The translations under genes and the position numbers were made by a program. Positions 12,810 through 24,005 of a stretch of DNA of 64,000 nt are shown piece by piece. Under the pieces are notes generated by a model, which searched no databases, was not told where the DNA came from, and saw only the letters and a program-made list of their open reading frames with translations. The stretch covers positions 1 to 64,000 of the forward strand of contig CAUYUJ010017847.1 of the NCBI GenBank assembly GCA_963575745.1. The letters run 5' to 3'. The DNA comes from Prorocentrum cordatum (lineage: Eukaryota > Sar > Dinophyceae > Prorocentrales > Prorocentraceae). Position 1 is the first letter of the stretch. Each line of letters begins with the position of its first letter.

Positions 12810-13452
12810 GCCGCTTCCGGGCCCAGATGGGGAGTGGCAGGCTCGGATTCCTCCGATGAAACGGTTAAAGTCTTCATCCTGTTCATCAGACCAGTCGGAG
12901 GAAATCGCGCAGGTTTGATGGACGCTTGCCGGCAATGGCTGCCTGTCCGGGTTGCTTGACCCGCACCACGCGGCGCCCGCCAACGCCTTGTCGGAGCCCA
13001 GGCCTTCGCCCAGCGGCGCGTCTTCCGACGACGGCAAGAAGATCTTGCTGAGCATCTGTAAAGGACGCGAGTCGGAGCCCAAGACAGTACCAGAGGGCTC
13101 GGTCTTCAGGACGATGCGTCGAATTGCTCTTGGGCCGTGGCATTGCCCTTCATTACTTGGCCCATCCACCTTCGAGACGGGAAGCACAGCTTCGTGATCT
13201 CTCGGCGAAAGGTTCGGCTGGCAACCAACACCCTGCCTAGTCATCCTCGATTCGGGCATTGACTTGATCCCGTCGAAAGGCCCTTGGTCCGTATTTTCTG
13301 GCAAGTCTTTTTCGAATAGTGGTCCCATGTAATCGCGGACAGAACGTTCCTGACGCCGCGGTCAGGACGCGCGCGAAGCGGACCTCGTGCAACGGGATAG
13401 CGCGCACGTCAGCCGGCCAGCCGACCAGAGGGGGGGGGGCGGGCTTATCCAA
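12810..13452 (-). pseudogene. Coding-like fragment, unrecognised
   Basis: Two frames joined by a shift near 13320 look like real protein. The first (13452-13320) contains PLHEVRFARVLTAASGTFCP. The second (13328-12830) contains KIFLPSSEDAPLGEGLGSD and the acidic SSDWSDEQDEDFNRFIGG. The mixed composition and lack of simple sequence argue for coding origin. No domain is recognised. Confidence 0.35.
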
Positions 13453-13777
13453 ACAGCAGCCTTCGCTGTCTCAATATAGATGATCACGCCACGTGAAACA
13501 CGGCGCCGCGAACCCTCAGTTTGAGGGCACTGGCGGCGAACCCAAACCGAGCAAGGGATGCGCTAGTGATGACCGAAATTTAATATGAAATCCGACGAAA
13601 AGAAAATCTCGACGCACGTTCCTCACAAGAAGAACATGGGTGAAAAATCATTACGAAGGGACCTAAGTGAAGAAGCCTTACACAGAGAGACTCGATAGGA
13701 ATACTGAGTAAGAGAACCGTAATCACAATCCATACTACGAAGGCCCGATGTTCTTTTTCGAAAAAAAAATACAATCA
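13453..13777. other. AT-richer stretch, nothing recognised
   Basis: No gene or repeat that I can name. It is noticeably less GC-rich than its left neighbour and leads into the (CAT)n tract. Confidence 0.5.
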
Positions 13778-14600
13778 TCATCATCGACGTCGTCACCGTT
13801 ATAACATCACCAAACGCGGCAGTAGTATCATCATCGGCCTGGTTGTCCTCATCCTCATCAGGATGAACATGAGCATGATCCTCATCATCGTCGTGGCACT
13901 CATCATCAGACCTCTCATCACCAGAAACACCACCATCACCTCACCACCATCGTCATCAGCATAGTCACCGCCGATGTCACCATCACTGTAGCAGCATCAT
14001 CAGCAGCAGTCTCATCATCTTCGTCGTCGTCAGCATCATCATCATCATCATCAACAGCACCAGGCAGCATTCTCATCCACGCCATCGTCATCGCCATCGC
14101 CATCAACATCACATTCGACGTCGTCCGCATCGTCACCATACCTATTCATGCCACCAGAATCAACATCCTCGTCTTCACCATCATCATCACCACCATCACC
14201 ATCGTCGCCAGAGGACCACCATAAAACTCCCGACCAGCATCAGCAATGGCATTCTCACCACTGTCGTCATCACAATCAATTTGGTCGTCAACATGGGGAA
14301 CGGATGCACCGTCATCAACATCGGTGCCATCCTCATCGACATATTCACCGCCATCATCACCACAATCGTCATCAGCGTCAACATCAACACCATCAGCTCC
14401 ATCATCAACACCATTATATTCAACACTGTCAACGTCATCAATAGCATCAAAAATAACCCTCGCCATTACCACCATCACCATTACAATCGTCGTGATCATG
14501 ATCACGACCATCATCATCATGGTCACCATGATTCTCCGAATTACCACACATCCCACCACCAGCATCACTAACAACACCACGATTCCACATCACCCAGAAC
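13778..14600. repeat. (ATC)n imperfect microsatellite tract
   Basis: About 820 bases of CAT/ATC/CAC triplets with frequent substitutions. Open frames made of His/Asp/Ser or Met/Val runs are artefacts of the triplet period. Confidence 0.95.
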
Positions 14601-14648
14601 ATCATCATCATCGCCAACGTCTCAGAAAGAAGCGAGAAAGAGAAAAAT

Positions 14649-14705
14649 TAGCCTGGCGAAAGACCCAACCATATGCAGTTGTGAATACCACAATTGTGAA
14701 TATAG
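14649..14705. repeat. Composite-unit module M1, copy 1
   Basis: Conserved block of about 55 bases: CCTGGCGAAAGACCCAACC, ATATGCAGTTGTGAATACC, then the 10-base palindrome CACAATTGTG. Related blocks lie at 21255-21311 and 53125-53190. In all three places it sits directly after a long trinucleotide tract and just before a tandem array with the core GGGGCCACGA. Confidence 0.85.
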
Positions 14706-14751
14706 TCGTCGCCCGCGCTCCCTATATAGCCACGGCTTCCCACCGGACCCC

Positions 14752-14927
14752 GACATGCTCAGGAACACGTTCGTGGCCGTCTTCGCGAACGCCGACGACG
14801 ACAAGGACGGCGTCCCTTTGACCGAGGAACAGAAGCAGGAGAGGGCGTTGAGAGCCATGAGGGAGGAGGTGGCGGTGCACGTCGACAAGGCTGAGTACGA
14901 CGCCGAGGGCGCGGTTGTTGAAGCAGC
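14752..14927 (+). CDS. Exon-like coding fragment fused to satellite
   Basis: From an ATG at 14755 the plus strand reads NTFVAVFANADDDKDGVPL followed by a charged helix (EEQKQERALRAMREEVAVHV), then AEYDAEGAVVEAA. This is normal-looking soluble protein of about 57 residues. The frame then runs straight into the 89-bp array, where the protein becomes a translated repeat. It may be a captured host exon or the edge of a gene invaded by the array. The family is not recognised. Confidence 0.45.
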
Positions 14928-15715
14928 ACAACTATGGGGCCACGATCCTCGTGAGGGATGTGCCCGAATGGCCCGAGGCCGCCATGCGAACCCTGCAACT
15001 GGCGCCTTTGGTGGAGCTCCCTATGGGGCCGCGATCCTCGTGAGGGGTGTGCCGAAATGGCCCGAGGCCGCCATGCGAACCCTGCCACTGGGGCCTTCGG
15101 TGGAGCCCCCTATGTGGCCACGATCCTCGTGAGGGGTGTGCCGAAACGGCCCGAGGCCGCCATGCGAACCCTGCCACTGGGGGCCTTCGGTGGAGCTCCC
15201 TATGGGGCCACGATCCTCATGAGGGGTGTGCCGAAATAGCCCGAGGCCGCCATGCGAACCCTTCCACTGGGGGCCTTCGGTGGAGCTCCCTGTGGGGCCA
15301 CGATCCTCGTGAGGGGTGTGCCGAAATCGCCCGAGGCCGCCATGCGAACCCTGCAACTGGCGCCTTTGGTGGAGCTCCCTATGGGGCCGCGATCCTCGTG
15401 AAGGGTGTGCCGAAATGGCCCGAGGCAGCCATGCGAACCCTGCCACTGGGGCCTTCGGTGGAGCTCCCCATGTGGCCACGATCCTCGTGAGGGGTGTGCC
15501 GAAACGGCCCGAGGCCGCCATGCGAACCCTGCCACTGGGGGCCTTCGGTGGAGCTACCTATGGGGCCACGATCCTCATGAGGGGTGTGCCGAAATAGCCC
15601 GAGGCCGCTATGCGAACCCTTCCACTGGGGGCCTTCGGTGGAGCTCCCTGTGGGGCCACGATCCTCGTGAGGGGTGTGCCGAAATCGCCCGAGGCCGCCA
15701 TGCGAACCGAAGTCC
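14928..15715. repeat. 89-bp satellite with 358-bp higher-order repeat
   Basis: Units contain GGTGGAGCTCCCTATGGGGC, CACGATCCTCGTGAGGGGTG, TGCCGAAATGGCCCGAGGCC and GCCATGCGAACCCTGCC. The basic period is 89-90 bases. Variant units recur every four (for example 14958 to 15316 and 15047 to 15405, both 358 bases), so the array evolved by duplication of a four-unit block. It shares the core GGGGCCACGA with the arrays at 21.3-22.5 and 53.2-54.2 kb. Confidence 0.94.
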
Positions 15716-15721
15716 AGGCGT

Positions 15722-15825
15722 CAGTGTAAAAATTGAAAAGAAATTGAAAGCGAGAGCGCGATTCCCAGGCAAACCACGAGGCGTCTCGAGCGAGAGCACG
15801 ATTCATTAGAAAATTGGGCAGTCCC
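15722..15825. repeat. GAGCGAGAGCGCGATTC-type degenerate repeat, short copy
   Basis: Two copies of (A)GCGAGAGCRCGATTC at about 15750 and 15790. The same motif makes up the longer blocks at 23.8-24.0, 55.1-55.3 and 63.5-63.95 kb. Confidence 0.7.
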
Positions 15826-17710
15826 CAAGGATCGTCCGGAATCCTTGACTCCTGAGGAAGCCTTCGGGTTCCGTCGGGAAAGTGCGACATCCATAGGAAG
15901 CCGAAAGGAATCATCAGGAAAACATGGAACACTCTGACTCTCTAGGGAACCTGGGGAACCACAAGGCATCCTCAGGAATCAATTGGAATACAAGGGGGCT
16001 CGTCGTAGGAATTCATCTGGGATCCACAGTAAACCTCTGCAATTCTGAGGAACCCGCAGGACGCCATAAGAATGGTCCCAGGCCTAGACAAAAATACTCA
16101 AGCCCACAAGAATCAGCAGGAATCCATGGGAAACCAAGGAGTTCCCCGAGGATCCCTTGAGATCCTGAAGGGTTCCGATGAGTTCCGAACGATTCCTGTG
16201 GATTTCGACGAATTCGCATGCATTCCTGAAGAATTCCTGCGGATTCCTGTGCGTCCCTGAGGATACCGGACTATTCTTGGAGAATACCTGCAGATTCCCA
16301 TGGATGCATGAAGGATTCCCCAGGGTATCCTGGGGGCTCCAGAAATTCCATCGGATTCCTGCGGTTTCCCATAGGTTCCTGAGGTTCCCTCGGGATGCAT
16401 GGGGATCCCTTTGAACTCCGATGGGTTGCTAAGGATTCCTTAGAATTCCTCAGAGCTCCTAAAGATTCCGATGGAGTCCTGAAGATCCCGACAGATTCCT
16501 ACAAATCGTTGTGGGTCCCTGGCGTTTTTTGAAGATCCCTTGGGATTCCGACAGATTTAAAAAAGTGGTAAAAAAGATTCCTTGGGATTCCTGCGGGTTG
16601 CTCTGGGTTCCTACGGATGCATCTGGAGTCTCGGCAATTCCCATGTACCCCTAGAGACCCTTAGGATTCCTGAGGATTCTTGGGAACTCCTGGAAATCCC
16701 TGGGGATCCCGCAGGTTCCCCAAGGATTCCTTAGGATGCCTGCGCATTCCTAATATGCTGCTGAAAATGCGACGACGTCCCTTGGATTGCATTGGATTGC
16801 TGCGCCTCCCTTTGGATTCTCATGGGTTCCTGAGGAGTCCGAGCAATTCCGAAGGATTCCTGGGGACGCCTATGGATTCCCACGGAATCCTAAGGAGTCC
16901 TCGGGATCCCCAGGGATTCCGACGGATTCCCGAAATCCAATCGCATACCTATACAGTCCGAACTACTCCTATGGATCACTGAGAACCCCGGTGGGTTCGA
17001 AAAGATTGCTGCTGGTCCCTGCGGAGGTCTGCGGATTCTACCAAGTTCCTGGGGGTTCCGATGGTTTCCTGGGGATCCCCTGGGAGTCCTGCACACCCCG
17101 ACGGTGGGCCAAAGAATCCCTGAGGTTTCCTACAAAACCTCCGGATCCCGTGCAATTCCGATGGGTGCCTGACGACGCATGATTCTCAGGGGTTCCTGCG
17201 GAGTCCAGAACGTTCTGCCGAATCCCTACAGATTCCGAAAAAAATGGAATGGATTCCAATGGATTCCTGCAGATTCCGAATGGTTCCTGATAAATCCTGA
17301 GGGTTCCTGCGAAATCCTGCGAATTCCGATGGATGCCTGTGGAGTCGAATTTCTTCAGGAATCCCCAGGTGGGTGTCCTCTGGAAAACTGGGGATCCCGA
17401 TGACTACTTCTAGATTCCGAATGATTTCGACGGGTTGCTGCGGATTCATATGGCTTCCTGTGGTATCCTATGGATTCCTGAAACGATTCCTGGGGACTCA
17501 TAATGATGCATAAGGACCCCTGAGGAATCCTCGGGACTCCAAAGGAATCCTGCGGAATCCTTTGGGATCCCGGTGGGTTCGTCTGAACATGTCGGGATAC
17601 ATGGGGATCTTCAGCAACACTTGAGCATCGCTTCGACCCCATGGGAATCCAATGGAATCCTGAGGACCTCCCAGGTTCCCCGAGGACTCCTGGAGAAAGC
17701 CTCTTTCACA
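15826..17710. repeat. Degenerate GGATTCC minisatellite
   Basis: Nearly 1.9 kb of loosely repeated 10-12 base phrases such as CCTGAGGATTCCT, GCGGATTCC and ATGGATTCC. No unit is constant, which points to an old decayed array. Open frames in all directions translate the repeat (FRRIP, SQESFGI) and are not genes. Confidence 0.85.
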
Positions 17711-19560
17711 AGGAATCTTCACCATGGACCCCTTGATAAGGAATATGCACTAAAGAATCTGTAATCAGAAATCCTTCACAAATCTTTCGCAAACAGAAAT
17801 CGTAACTACGGAATTATTGAAAAGGAATGTGCACGAATGAGTCCTCCATAAGGAATACGCAACAACGAAGCCTTGGTGGGGAACCTTTTACCAAGGAATC
17901 CCACATAAAAGACGATGTATTAAGGAATCATGCGTAAGGGATCTGTACTAAGGAATTCTCAATCAGGGATCTGCACTGCGGGGTTATTCGTACGGCTGTA
18001 TTCGGGAATCCTCAGTAAGGAATATTCACTAACGAAACCCTACTAAGTCTGTCATGAGGAATCCTACGAAACAAATCTGAACTAAGGAATCGTCAATGGG
18101 GGACTACACCAAGGAATCTCGACTCAAGAATACGTGAGGAATCCTTCGCGAGGAACTGTACCGTGGAACCCTTCGAAAGGAATATGTACTTATGAATACT
18201 AGGTAAAGGGTTCTGTACTCACGAATCCTGACAAAGAAAGAATTACTCCATAGTCCTTAGTAAGGCTCTTTATCCAGAAATACTCAGGGAGGAATACTTG
18301 ACAAGGTAACCTGAATACAACCCTTACAAGAGAAGTCTGAATAAGGAACCTTTACTGAGGAGTCATGCATTAAAAATCTTGGCCCGAAGATCTTTAGTGA
18401 GGAACCTTTTTAAGCAGGAGCTCCAAAGAAACATTCGCTATTGAGGATTAAGGAGTTATGTGTAAGCGATCTGTAGTACGGAATCCCTAGCACTGAGTCT
18501 GTATTAAAGAACCCTACGAAAAGGAATATGTACTAAGGAATCGTCAATGAGGGATTCTACGAAGGAACCTCAAGTAAGGAGTCTTTACTAAGAAACCCTG
18601 CGTCATCCTTAGTAAGGAAGATTTGCTCAAGAATCCTCTGTATACAAATCTGTACTTCGAAATCCGTAATAACACGCTACCCAAGAATCCTTTGCAAGGC
18701 ATGTGTACTCCGGAATCTCTGGCGAGGAGTATTTACTCCGGTAAACTGAACGAGAAGTTTTTGCTCGGGAATCCTGAATGAGGAACTTTTTGATAAGGAA
18801 TATCTAATGAGGAAGATTTACTCCAGAGTCCTCAGTGAAGAAACTGTACTAACAAATTCAAATTCAGGAATGTGTAATGAGGAAGCCTTAGGAAGAAATC
18901 TGTACTAAGAAATCCTTAATAACAAATCTGCATCAAATAGTCATCACTAAGGACTGTTCGCTATGGAATCCCAGATGGGGAATCTTTGAAGAATTCCATG
19001 TTAAAATGCTGACGAAGGAACCTTTCAGTAGGATATATTGACTCAGATACCCGTACCAAGGAAACCTGACGAAGGAACCCATCATAAGGGAGCTTTACTG
19101 AAGAAGCCTTACTCAGGAACCAACCTGATTAACCCATTAGTACGGAATCTTCATTCAAACATCTGTAGTAAAGAGTCTTCACGGAAGAACCCTCGGTAAC
19201 GAACCTGTACGGAAGAGATCTCAATGAGGGATCGGTAATAAGGGATCCTGAGAAAGGAATCTGAATTGAAGAACATGTACGAAGGGATCCTGGGTAAGGA
19301 ACCTTTACTCAGGAATCCTTACTGAGGAACCTTTACTGCGGAGTCCGTAGTGAGGAACATTTACTCCGGAACCCTCACCAAGGAATATTTACTCAGGAAG
19401 CATTAGTAAACAGTTGTTCCTGAATAATCCTGAGCAAGGCAAAATGAAAGAACTCTGAATAAGGAATCTGGATTCACGAATCCGCAGTACAAAAATATTT
19501 ACTCGGGAATCCATACGAGTGAAGCTTGAATGGGAAATCCTTGATAAGGAGTACGTCCTA
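17711..19560. repeat. Degenerate AAGGAATC minisatellite, AT-richer variant
   Basis: Continues the previous block with a different consensus: TACTAAGGAATCCT / TGAGGAATC. Long open frames are absent. The common AGGAATCCT core suggests that this block and the block at 15.8-17.7 kb are diverged halves of one array. A third short block lies at 22.7-23.15 kb. Confidence 0.85.
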
Positions 19561-19589
19561 CGGGATACTGACTGACAACTCCTTATCAA

Positions 19590-19915
19590 ACATTTCAAGC
19601 CAAGGACGGCCCCAAGAGAGCCCCAAGAAGGCCTCCTGAAGGATACATGACGTCTCAGAGGCACCCGATGACATGGCCCAAGACGGACACATGAGACCTC
19701 CCAGACGGCCCAGAAGGCCCCAAGACGGCCAACGAGAACACCACGACGGCCCTAGAGAGCCCCAAGAGGGCTCAAACGGACTTCCAAGAATGCCCCACAA
19801 ATGTCCAGCACAGCCCCAACCCTGCCCAAACGAACTCCGTGAGAGCGCCTCAACAACTGCGAACAGAAAGGCGTACCATGCGACACCCTTCATCGCCTTC
19901 CTCTTCCACCTAGTC
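19590..19915. repeat. CCAAGACGGCC-rich repeat, copy 1
   Basis: Phrases GCCCCAAGACGGCC and AGAGAGCCCCAAGA recur. ATGGCCCAAGACGGACACAT and CTCCCAGACGGCCC are matched in diverged form near 20740-20790, so this is a dispersed repeat. Confidence 0.7.
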
Positions 19916-19929
19916 CTGTAACTCCTTCT

Positions 19930-20169
19930 TACATCACCGTCACAACCATCACCATCATCATCACCATCACAATCACCATCATCACCACCAGCACCAGCAA
20001 AACAATCATGATCATGATACTCATGATCATCATCATCAGCAGCAGCAGCAGCATCATCCTCATCAGCATCATCAGCATCATCAGCATCATCAGCATCATC
20101 AGCATCATCAGCATCATCAGGATCAGCATCCTCAGCATCCGCATCATCATGATCATCATCAGCATCAAT

Positions 20170-20225
<56 letters not shown>

Positions 20226-20570
20226 CATCGCCATCAGCATCCGATAACATTATCGTCATCTGCACACCATCATCATCACCGATATCAGAATAAGCATCAT
20301 CAGCATGACCATCATCATCAGAATCACCATCATAATCACGATCATCATAAGCATCAGCATTATCATCATCAGCATCATCATCATCTCCATAATCGTCATC
20401 ATGGTCACCGTCATCATCACAATCGCCATCATCAGCAGTATAACAAACATCGTCATAATCATCGCCATCGTCATCATCGGTATCATCATTGCCACCATGA
20501 TCAGTACCATCTCATCATCATCATCACGATCATCAGAATCCATCCCCGCCCCCCTCACTCATCATCCTCC
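19930..20570. repeat. (ATC)n imperfect microsatellite tract
   Basis: CAT/ATC/CAG triplets with substitutions over about 640 bases. Met/Ile/Asp/His-rich open frames are artefacts. Confidence 0.95.
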
Positions 20571-20689
20571 TTGTCCCCATCAGCTTCACCTCCCCATCCT
20601 CCACCTCCTGCTCCTCCTTCTCTTCACCTCCTCCTCATCCCCTTCACCTCCTCGTCCTCGCCCTCAGTTCCTTGGGGGCGGCGCGCACG

Positions 20690-20822
20690 CGCGAGGAAGG
20701 CCGCGACGAACCCACGATGGCTTCACAAAGCCCCATTCGATGGCCAAAGACGGGCACTTCAGACCCTCCAGACGGCCAAGAGAGCCCAAGACGACCCAAG
20801 ACAATCCCAAGGACGGCCTTCC
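20690..20822. repeat. CCAAGACGGCC-rich repeat, copy 2
   Basis: Diverged copy of part of 19640-19750 (CGATGGCCAAAGACGGGCAC, CCTCCAGACGGCCAAGAGAG), lying between two (ATC)n tracts. Confidence 0.65.
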
Positions 20823-20849
20823 TCTCACTCCTCATCCTCCTTCTCCTCC

Positions 20850-21254
20850 TCCGCAACGTCGTCGACACCATCATCATCAGCAGCATCGGAATCAGCATCA
20901 TCAGCATCATGAGCATCATCACCAGCATCATCATCAGCAGCAACAGCATCATCATCAGTACCATCATCATCAGCATCAGCATCAGCATCAGCATCATCAC
21001 CATCACCATCAGCATCATCAGCATCGTCAGCATCAACATCAGTATCATCATCATCATCAGCAGCAGCAGCATCATCACCGTCATCAGTCTCATCAGCATC
21101 ATCATTAGCACCAACATAATCAGCATCATAAGCATCATCGACACCATCAGCCTCATCTGCAATAGCACCATCATTTTGATCAGTAGCATCATCAGCAGCA
21201 TCATCGTCAGCAGCATCATCAGCAGCATCATCATCGTCACCACCATCATCATTA
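20850..21254. repeat. (ATC)n imperfect microsatellite tract
   Basis: About 400 bases of ATC/CAG triplets, directly left of module M1 copy 2. Confidence 0.95.
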
Positions 21255-21311
21255 ATTATCCTGGAGAAGGACCCAACCATATGCAGTTGTGGGTACCGCA
21301 ATTATGAAAAT
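21255..21311. repeat. Composite-unit module M1, copy 2
   Basis: ATCCTGGAGAAGGACCCAACC then ATATGCAGTTGTGGGTACC and GCAATTATGAA. Same position relative to microsatellite and array as copy 1 (14649). Confidence 0.88.
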
Positions 21312-22530
21312 TTTCTTCGGTGACACTCCCTATGGGGCCACGAAGCGCTGCACTGGGTGGGGGGGAACGCTGTTCTGGGTGAGTGGTGTGTAAAGTAAGG
21401 TTTCCGGGACGCATGCGGACGGTCCCACTGGGGGTTTCGGTGGAGCTCCCTATGGGGCCACGAAACGCTGTACTGGGTAAGTGAACGTGCCAAATTGGGT
21501 TTCCGGGACGCATGCGGACGGTCCCACTGGAAGCTTCGGTGGAACTCCCTATGGGGCCACGAAACGCTGTATTGGGTGGGTGAACATGCCAAATTGGGCT
21601 TCTGGGACGCATGCGGACGGTCCCACTGGGGGCTTCGGTGGAGCTTACTAAGGGGCCACGAAACGGTGTATTGGGTGAGTAAAAATGCCACGTTAAGCTT
21701 TCGGGACGTGACTGGGGGGGGCGCATGTGGACGGTGGCACTGGGGCCTTCGGTGGAGCTCCACTGGGGCCTTCGGTGGAGCTCCCTATGGAGCCACGAAA
21801 CGCCGTACTGAGTGGGGGGGACGCGTGTGGACGGTGACACTGGGGCCTTCGGTGGAGCTCCCTATGGGGCCACGAAACGCTGTACTGAGTGGGGGGGACG
21901 CATGTGGACGGTGGCACTGGGGCCTTCGATGGAGCTCCCTCTGGGGCCACGAAACGCTGCACTGAGTTGGGGGGGGCGATTTGGACGGTGGCACTGGGGC
22001 CTTCGGTGGAGCTCCCTATGGAGCCACGAAACGCTGTACTGAGTGGGGGGGGCGCATGTGGACGGTGGCACTGGGGCCTTCGGTGGAGCTCCCTATGGGG
22101 CCACGAAACGCTGTACTGAGTGGGGGGGACGCATGTGGACGGTGGCACTGGGGCCTTCGGTGGAGCTCCCTATGGGGCCACGAAACGCTGGAGTGGTGGG
22201 GACGCATGTGGACGGTGACACTGGGGCCTTCGGTGGAGCTCCCTATGGGGCCACGAAGCGCTGTACTGAGCGGGGGGGACGCATGCGGATGGTGGCACTG
22301 GGGCCTTCGGTGGAGTTCCCTATGGGGGCACGAAACGCTGTGCGGAGTGGGGGGGACGCATGTGGACGGTGGTACTGGGGCCTTCGGTGGAGCTCCCTAT
22401 GGGGCCAGGATACGTTGTACTGAGTGGGGGAGGACACATGTGGACGGTGGCGGTGGGCCTTCGGTGGAGCTCCCCACTGGGGCCTTCGGTGGAGCTCCCT
22501 ATGGGGCTACGAAACGCTGTAGTGGGTGGG
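21312..22530. repeat. GGGGCCACGAA satellite array, ~119-bp then 77-bp units
   Basis: All units contain CTTCGGTGGAGCTCCCTATG and GGGGCCACGAAACGCTG. Left units (to about 21700) are about 119 bases because of an insert with CCGGGACGCATGCGGACGGTC. From about 21720 the period is 77 bases with ACGCATGTGGACGGTGGCAC. Open frames on both strands translate the array. Confidence 0.94.
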
Positions 22531-22722
22531 TGAAACGCAGGGAAGAGGGGGAGAAGGGAGGGGTGGGAGGAGGAGGGGGAGGAGGAGAGGAGAGGAGGAG
22601 GAGGAGGAGGAGGAACGCGGGGACCGTCTCTTCAAAACGAGGGCCCAACAACACAGGTCGTCTGGGAAAAAGTCCTCATCATCACCATCACCTTCATCAT
22701 TACTATGATCAACTTGGGAAGC
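22531..22722. repeat. Polypurine block and module M2, copy 1
   Basis: A GGA-rich purine run (22540-22612) is followed by AACGCGGGGACCGTCTCTTC, AAAACGAGGGCCCAACAAC and GTCTGGGAAAAA. The block matches 54241-54360 in order and spacing. Confidence 0.85.
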
Positions 22723-23150
22723 CTGGGGAACTGTGAAGAAAACCACATAACCCTGATCAATATCGAAGATCCCCAAGAAGGAACCCTGAGGAACCGTAAG
22801 AAATCCTGGGGGGGGGCGAGAAGTCCTGAGGTTCCCTGACGCACTTTGAGGAATCCTGATGGGCCCTGGGGGATCCTGAGGAATCCTGAGGCTATCTGAG
22901 GAGTCCTGAGAAATCCTAGGGAATCCTGGGGAACGTTGAGAACCCATGAAGATCCCCGAGGATCCCTGAAGGTCCCTGATGAATCCCTGGAAATCCAAAA
23001 ATTGTGAAGACCCCTGAGGATCCCTGCGGGCTCCTGGGCCCCTCGCGGATCCAGAGAAAACCTGGGGAATCCTAAGGATCCCTGAGGAACCCTAAAGAAT
23101 TCTCACGGGCCCTAAATAATCCTGACGATTCCTAATAATTTAACAGGCAA
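22723..23150. repeat. GGAATCCTGA minisatellite
   Basis: Repeated phrases such as AATCCTGAGGAATCCTGAGG, related to the 15.8-19.5 kb blocks. It separates M2 from M3 here, whereas in the copy at 54 kb M2 and M3 are divided only by (AAC)n. It is therefore an insertion into, or a deletion from, the composite unit. Confidence 0.8.
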
Positions 23151-23162
23151 CGGGGGGTCTGA

Positions 23163-23305
23163 GAACAACAACAACAACAACAACAACAATAAGTTTAAGA
23201 CTGTTCGCCCTTACATGCTCGAGTGTCCAATAACGCGTATTTCCCAAACCTTCGATACCCGCCCTCTTCGTTTTCGCTCGAAACCATTTTGGGGGGTATA
23301 CCTTT
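23163..23305. repeat. (AAC)n and module M3, copy 1
   Basis: A short (AAC)n run is followed by TTTAAGACTGTTCGCCCTTA, ATGCTCGAGTGTCC, CTTCGATACCCGCCCTCTTC and TTTTGGGGGGTATACC. The same ordered landmarks occur at 54435-54545 and 62937-63045. M3 is the most conserved module of the composite unit. Confidence 0.9.
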
Positions 23306-23439
23306 CTTCCCTGCAGGCCAGACCCTGGCAAGCGGCGGGGCGGCCGCGGACCGTCGGCCTGGCCAGTGGCAGCGCTGATCGGCGGGGCGGCCACGGACCG
23401 TCGACCCGACCCCAAGAGGGACGGACAGGGGACCGACCA

Positions 23440-23473
23440 CGACGACGACGACGACGACGACGACGACGTCGAA

Positions 23474-23505
<32 letters not shown>

Positions 23506-23520
23506 GCGAAAGCGAGAGCG
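23440..23520. repeat. (GAC)n tract
   Basis: GAC/GCG triplets interrupted by GTCGAAGACGACGGC. The counterpart is at 54675-54760. Confidence 0.93.
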
Positions 23521-23524
23521 AGAG

Positions 23525-23790
23525 AGAACGACAGCAGGGCCACGAAGGGCACGAAGTAGGCCACGAAGGGCGACAGCGGGGACACGAAGGGAATGCGTAT
23601 GGGGCCACGAAGAGCGCGAACGAGCGGCGGCCACGAAGCGCAGATAATGCGGGGCCACAGAAGGCAACTATGGGACCACTGAGGGTAGCAACTGGGCAAC
23701 GAAGGACAGTGAGGGGGGCATAGATGGCGACAGCGGGGCCACGAAGGGCATGCACATGGGGCCACAACGGGCGCGACTCCTGGGTGCCTG
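23525..23790. repeat. GGGCCACGAAGGGC degenerate array
   Basis: Phrases GGCCACGAAGGGC, GCGACAGCGGGG and GGGGCCACGAAG recur about every 27-36 bases. Counterparts are at 54785-55060 and 63095-63460. The GGGGCCACGA core is also that of the long satellites. Confidence 0.85.
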
Positions 23791-23794
23791 GGTG

Positions 23795-24005
23795 TCGGGA
23801 GCGCGGCGCCTGGGCAAATTGTAAGAAATTCCAACGCAAGGCCATTCTTCAAGAAGTTGCAAGCAAGTCGCCAGCGAGAGCGTGACTCCAGAGCGCCGGG
23901 AACGCGATTCCTGACTAAATGGGAGGAAGTCCCAAGCGAGAGCGCGATTCCTGAATAAAATGCGATGAAGTCTCGGGCGGGAGCGGGGTCCTGGCTAAAT
24001 CCCAC
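23795..24005. repeat. GAGCGAGAGCGCGATTC degenerate repeat
   Basis: Roughly 40-60 base repeats of AAGTCYCAAGCGAGAGCGCG followed by ATTCCTGAATAAA. The minus-strand translations (RSRWRLACN, ESRSRLG) are repeat artefacts. Confidence 0.82.

Noticed and set aside
19930-21300. Asp-, Ile- or Met-rich open frames of 200-270 residues
   Set aside because: Translations of imperfect (ATC)n in all six frames.
21312-22736. Repetitive proteins of 150-250 residues with WSSLWGHETL or VSWPHRELHRRPQ
   Set aside because: Both strands of the satellite are open because units lack stops in several frames; the 77-base period is not a multiple of three and no start or domain is present.
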